NCBI GenBank assembly: GCA_973895155.1
Contig: OZ316893.1
Location: 5,580,001 to 5,644,000 of the forward strand
Length of the DNA stretch: 64,000 nt
Direction: 5' to 3'
Source: Marsupella aquatica
Lineage: Eukaryota > Marchantiophyta
Part shown: positions 59,946 through 64,000 of the stretch, one piece after another
How positions within the stretch are numbered: the first letter of the stretch is position 1
Layout of the letters: every line of letters begins with the position of its first letter
Made by a program: the position numbers and the translations under genes
Notes under the pieces: generated by a model
The model's input: only the letters and a program-made list of their open reading frames with translations
What the model was told of the DNA's origin: nothing
Databases searched by the model: none

Positions 59946-60882
59946 GAGCAACCCACTGGAATCAACATTTTTTGTGGAATCAAATTTGTTTGAGCGAATT
60001 GGACTGGTATAATATAGTAGGACATAAATAACCTAGTGTAATATAATTGAACATAAATAAAATTATTGGATAGTAAATCTCACTCGCCATATTTGCGTGT
60101 GGGAGGGGGCCAAAGAAAAAATGATCACCGTCGTAGTAAGGTAAGGAGCGCAGAGCTTAGCGTCTGACTGCTTTCTAGTTTCTGTCCATGACTGCCTCGA
60201 GCTGCAATTTTGCATGCTTCGACAGTACGTTTCACGTCCAAATGGCAGCGGTGCTTCAGCGCAAATGCCTTTATTATTGAAAGATGGGCCCACATCCACA
60301 TCCACTGTTCATGTCGCCATTAAGTTATAACGAAATGCAACCCACCACGATAGACTCGACCCAGCTCTTCGCGAATTTGAGCTTGAAGAAGGAAACTTGG
60401 TCAGCTCACCATACCCTTGAATTTGCGGTAATAGATTCTGTTGCTGCTGCCATTATGGAGCTTTCACACGGGAGCTTTCATTCATTCACGATACGGTCCA
60501 GATCGTGAAATTGATTGTGATGGGCCGCACTTCTCGTGTTCCTTAACTTCGCACTTACGCTCCGTATCACAGCTGCGCAGCATTTGCATTACAGCTCTCG
60601 GTGTTAAAGCTGCCGTCGGTTCCATCTCGGTTTCTGTCCAGCAATGTCATTGATTGAAGACGCTATCCAGAGCATTCTCCAATCTGAAAGACTTGTTGGT
60701 TACCTTAGCCTACCGCTGTAGAAGTGAAAACTCGCTGAGATGAAATTCTTCCGACGACCTAATTCTACGCATGTTTCTCGACCAAGCTTCTCCAGGGATA
60801 TGGTGGGATCGGATAGTCGTTACAAAGTAAGCCAACATGCAGCTCGGGGACAAAACTTGGTCTGACCTTTAGTGTTGGAGCG

Positions 60883-62445
60883 ATGGGTGAACCGAACATG
60901 ACTTCGAAGGGAAAGGTTCTATCTACTGGGCTCAATCAAATCCTTGATTCACAATGGATAGCTCCAGTGCTTCTGCTGATGGTGTTGACAATTACAGTGC
61001 AACATCTGGTTTGTGGATCGAATTCCAGGAAGTTGAATCTGCCACCCATGCCCAAAGGTCTGCCGATTCTTGGTACAATGCTCAAGACCAGAGGCCCGAA
61101 AACTCACCGAATTTTGATCGACGTCTCCAAAGAGTATGGACCCCTATTTGCGCTTAAAACTGGATTGAGGCATTTCATTGTTGTCACATCAGCCGACATT
61201 GCCCACGAGGCCTTGATAAAGAGTAGTCAGGTGTTTTCGACTCGCCCCAGATTGCTGTCCCGGTTGAATTTCACAGGCTGGAGGAGCGTTAATTCTGCAC
61301 TCTATGGCCCGTACTGGCGTGACATCCGCAAGAATTTGGTGACTCAAGTGCTCTCGACCTCGCGAGTGGCAGCATTCCAACCTTTCCGCGAGATGGAGCT
61401 GAACAATTTGATCGAGAGGTTGCGGAGTCAGGCCAAGAAGAATGACAATGTCGTGCCGGTGCTTTCCAATTGCCGCCACACGGTGTTCGCCATTCTTCTC
61501 CACGTCTGTTTTGGCAGGAAGTTTGACATGTCCGTAATCGAAGAACTGGATGTCATTCTGCGAAGGCTTCTGGTCATCCTTGCGCCTCAGGTGATTGACT
61601 TCCTGCCATTCATCCAGATATTCTCGAAGAAACACAAGAATGAATGCCAAGAGTTACTCGGGCGCATGAGGAAGCTCTTTGCTCCGCTCATCGAGGAACA
61701 CAGAGAGCTCCGCGACAGCGGACAACCGGCGTCAGGTGATTATGTCGATTCGCTCATCGTATTGCAAAAGCAGATAAATCTGAAAGAAACGGACGTTCTA
61801 GGCCTCATCGGAGAAGCGCTGGCAGGAGGCACCGACACAACTGCCAACGCTTTGGAGTGGACCATGGCAAACGTGATGCAGTACCCGGAGATCCAAGCCA
61901 GATTGTACAAGGAGATCAAGAGCGTGGTGCCTGATGGCAGACCCGTGGGCGAAGAAGTTTTGGAGAAATTACCTTACTTGCAAGCTGTTGTGAAAGAATC
62001 TCTAAGGAAGCACCCACCTCTCCCTTTCGGCATTACTCATGGCGTCACAGAACAGACCAAGCTCAGGGGTTATGACATTCCTGAAGATGCCTTCATACTC
62101 TTCCACATCCAAGCAATGCAGAACGACCCCGAGCGATGGGATGATCCGGAGAAATTCAACCCAGAAAGATTTCTTTGTGCCGCTCCGAATCCAGACCACG
62201 ACATGACCGGATCTCACGGGCCCAGAAGTTTGGACTTCATCCCATTCGGAGCCGGTCGGCGAATCTGCCCAGCGATGAATTTGGGACTCAAACACGTCCA
62301 TCTCATTCTTGCGCGCTTGGTTCAGACTTTTGAGTGGAGCACTGTGACGCCCGGGCAAGCTGTGGATTTCTCGGAGGAGCTAGCGTTCACCATTGTCATG
62401 AGGAATCCTCTCTACGCTCGAATCCAAGAGCGATCCTCGCAATAG
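60883..62445 (+). CDS. Cytochrome P450, A-type (CYP71 clan, CYP77-like)
   Basis: Single-exon, 520 aa, normal length. A membrane anchor lies at residues 26-44 and the Pro-rich hinge PPMPKGLPILG at 54-64. C-helix W145-x3-R149; the I-helix oxygen-activation motif AGGTDTT at 314-320; K-helix E372-x-x-R375; PERF at 427-430; heme loop FGAGRRICPA at 455-464 with ligand Cys462. The usual last Gly of the heme signature is Ala464. The GGTDTT and FNPERF forms place it among plant A-type P450s; similarity around YGPYWRDIRKNLV and the KESLRKHPP segment suggests the CYP77 neighbourhood, but the family number is a guess. ER membrane monooxygenase; substrate unknown. Start: first ATG in frame, with a plausible anchor 25 residues in. 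No neighbour suggests a pathway. Confidence 0.92.
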   Translation: MGEPNMTSKGKVLSTGLNQILDSQWIAPVLLLMVLTITVQHLVCGSNSRKLNLPPMPKGLPILGTMLKTRGPKTHRILIDVSKEYGPLFALKTGLRHFIVVTSADIAHEALIKSSQVFSTRPRLLSRLNFTGWRSVNSALYGPYWRDIRKNLVTQVLSTSRVAAFQPFREMELNNLIERLRSQAKKNDNVVPVLSNCRHTVFAILLHVCFGRKFDMSVIEELDVILRRLLVILAPQVIDFLPFIQIFSKKHKNECQELLGRMRKLFAPLIEEHRELRDSGQPASGDYVDSLIVLQKQINLKETDVLGLIGEALAGGTDTTANALEWTMANVMQYPEIQARLYKEIKSVVPDGRPVGEEVLEKLPYLQAVVKESLRKHPPLPFGITHGVTEQTKLRGYDIPEDAFILFHIQAMQNDPERWDDPEKFNPERFLCAAPNPDHDMTGSHGPRSLDFIPFGAGRRICPAMNLGLKHVHLILARLVQTFEWSTVTPGQAVDFSEELAFTIVMRNPLYARIQERSSQ

Positions 62446-64000
62446 CTCAAAAAGTCAGGCTGGTGTCGCAAAAAAGGTGACTCCTAAAGTTGTGGGGAGT
62501 CGACGTCTTTGTCGTAGACAAGCTTGATGAGGATCAAATTTTGAACTGTAGGAAGATGACCAGTGTGGACGCTTCTGTTTGGTTGGTTCACAGTGGACAG
62601 AGTAGGAACGTAGGATTAAGATTGGATTACATGTGCTGTAATTAGAAATGAGTGCCTTCGGTTTTTCTTCGACACTGAAGCAACAGGAGGACATCGACCA
62701 AATTATTAGGCTCGTCATTGCGGATCACGTTCTATTAATGGATAAATCGCAGAGAATTGCGAACTTGGGAGTCGTAGCATACTAATCAAGCAAATGCACG
62801 CTTGTCCACGAAGCGAAACTGTAATAATTGCCGGTAACAGGAACGGCATTTTGTCTCCCGCATCGAAAGTAAAATCTTATATTGTGCGTTCATCAGTAAT
62901 TGTGTTGCTATCATTTCGCTCTTAGGCAAGCGTGCAGCTACTGCCAAATGTGCCACGACTGTGACATTGTCGTACTCGGCAATTGCTCAGAACAACAACG
63001 ATACGATCAAATGTGTTTTTGTACATGACATCTCGTGACCTTATGCTTGAATGGTCCTCCGGGGAGACCTTCTGCAAACACAGTTTGCGATGATGCGACT
63101 GCCTTGACCAACGTTGCATCGCATAGTTCGATGAACATTCTGGGCCTCCGCACAGGTCTCGCTTTCGCTCAATGATTCTTGGCAGCGGGTACTTATGCAC
63201 GAGCATTCCTCACGTTTCACGATGTACCAGCGAGCGAGTTAATGTCAATTTATCAGACAGTGCCAAACTGCCACCAAGGTGCTTTCTGGACTGTACCAAG
63301 AAGATTGTCGAATTTTACCGGCGGTGATATGTTTTGATTCCTACGCTGTTCATAGGAATAACCATCGATGGTCTGGAACCTCTGTAATCATCTGGCAATG
63401 AAGACATCACCCAATTACGAGCCCAATTGCATTGTCAGAACTCAGCAATTAATGCTCCTGAAGCTGGTACTCTCTGCTGCACATCATGTCATGTCTTCGT
63501 TAATGTTTTGGCCTTCCGTTTCTCGATTGGCCTTCCTCAGATTGCAAACCTCACCCAGGTACGGTCAATTATGGATTTTCGTGTTAACAGTTGGGAATGT
63601 TCTCGGCTCACTGTTGAAACTTCACCGTACTCCCTGTCTCCCCCACTTTCGTTCTAACTTGATGACTGTGCCGATCATATCAGGCCACAGGATCGAGCTT
63701 GTGTGTGTTGCTACATACTTAGCAGGTTGTAGATTTGGGGTTTATCAGTCTGACGAAAGAAATTCTAGCCTAGTCGATTGCATTGCGTGTTGTCGCATAT
63801 CCACCCGTACTAAGAGCCTTGTGTTTCCCTAGACCACGTCTTATATTTTCTCTGCCGACATGAGGCATGGAAACTTGACAGAATCGATGTAAGTGAAGGA
63901 TGTTTGCTACAGGAGGTACACTCGAAGTGGATGTTGTTCTCAATCTCAAAGCAGGATGGAGATCCTATTCCCCTCTGCTATTGTGCTACATCTGCTCATT
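62446..64000. other. Downstream region, no gene recognised
   Basis: Contains the presumed P450 3' UTR. A plus-strand frame of 154 codons (63368-63832) has no recognisable domain and is not called. Confidence 0.4.

Larger units (their letters stand above)
55752..60882. other. Gene-poor stretch
   Basis: No frame with recognisable protein similarity. Part of 56.6-57.7 kb and 60.1-60.88 kb is less AT-rich; the latter is the upstream region of the P450, without an identifiable TATA box. Small repeats inside are listed separately. Confidence 0.4.

Noticed and set aside
63368-63832. 154-aa ORF downstream of the P450
   Set aside because: No recognisable motif, no plausible start context or introns; chance frame more likely.

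Overview
The window is plant nuclear DNA, about two thirds of it transposable elements at different stages of decay. The evidence is short GT-AG introns, Ty1/copia and Ty3/gypsy elements with plant-type primer sites, LINE remnants and a plant-type A-class cytochrome P450. The P450, the FCP1-like, F-box-like and Ulp1-like genes and the DUF7869-type gene together fit a bryophyte (liverwort-like) genome best, but the species is an inference. No rRNA, tRNA or CRISPR array was recognised.

Layout. 1-3075: a Ty1/copia element on the minus strand, cut by the window edge. 3.1-7.7 kb: gene-poor, with tandem repeats and a pogo/Tigger-like transposase relic. 7.7-31.0 kb: a compact cluster of host-like genes, all on the minus strand. 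Read from the right it holds three F-box-like reading frames, a multi-exon gene ending in a Ulp1/SENP (C48) domain, and three FCP1-like HAD phosphatase modules with degenerate active sites. One FCP1-like gene is split by a young 13.5-kb Ty3/gypsy element (9853-23343; 5-bp target duplication; LTRs about 99.8% identical by eye). 31.0-36.5 kb: a minisatellite, non-coding DNA and a zinc-ribbon-like relic. 36.5-46.05 kb: a DUF7869-type gene broken by two MULE-like MITEs (9-bp target duplications) and a second, internally deleted Ty3/gypsy element (39323-44869). 47.7-54.05 kb: two copies of one LINE in opposite orientation. 54.7-55.75 kb: two solo LTRs of the copia family seen at the left edge. 55.75-60.9 kb: no recognisable gene. 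60883-62445: an intact single-exon cytochrome P450. 62.4-64 kb: nothing recognised.

Most unusual signals. (1) A 16-bp near-perfect palindrome, consensus ACGCGAYYRGTCGCGT, occurs about 23 times between 8.4 and 36.4 kb, always in introns, intergenic gaps or a minisatellite, and was not seen elsewhere in the window. (2) Gypsy element 1 carries its own dispersed hairpin family (GACGCT-loop-AGCGTC) in its non-coding parts. (3) Its gag and pol are in one frame separated by UGA-CAA-UUA, the tobamovirus-type readthrough context. (4) It has two extra ORFs after pol: a large ORF shared with gypsy element 2, and a second retropepsin-like ORF. (5) In gypsy element 2 the shared large ORF lies inside a 4.1-kb LTR, apparently because a polypurine tract next to pol primes plus-strand synthesis; element 1 has that proximal tract too but uses a distal copy.
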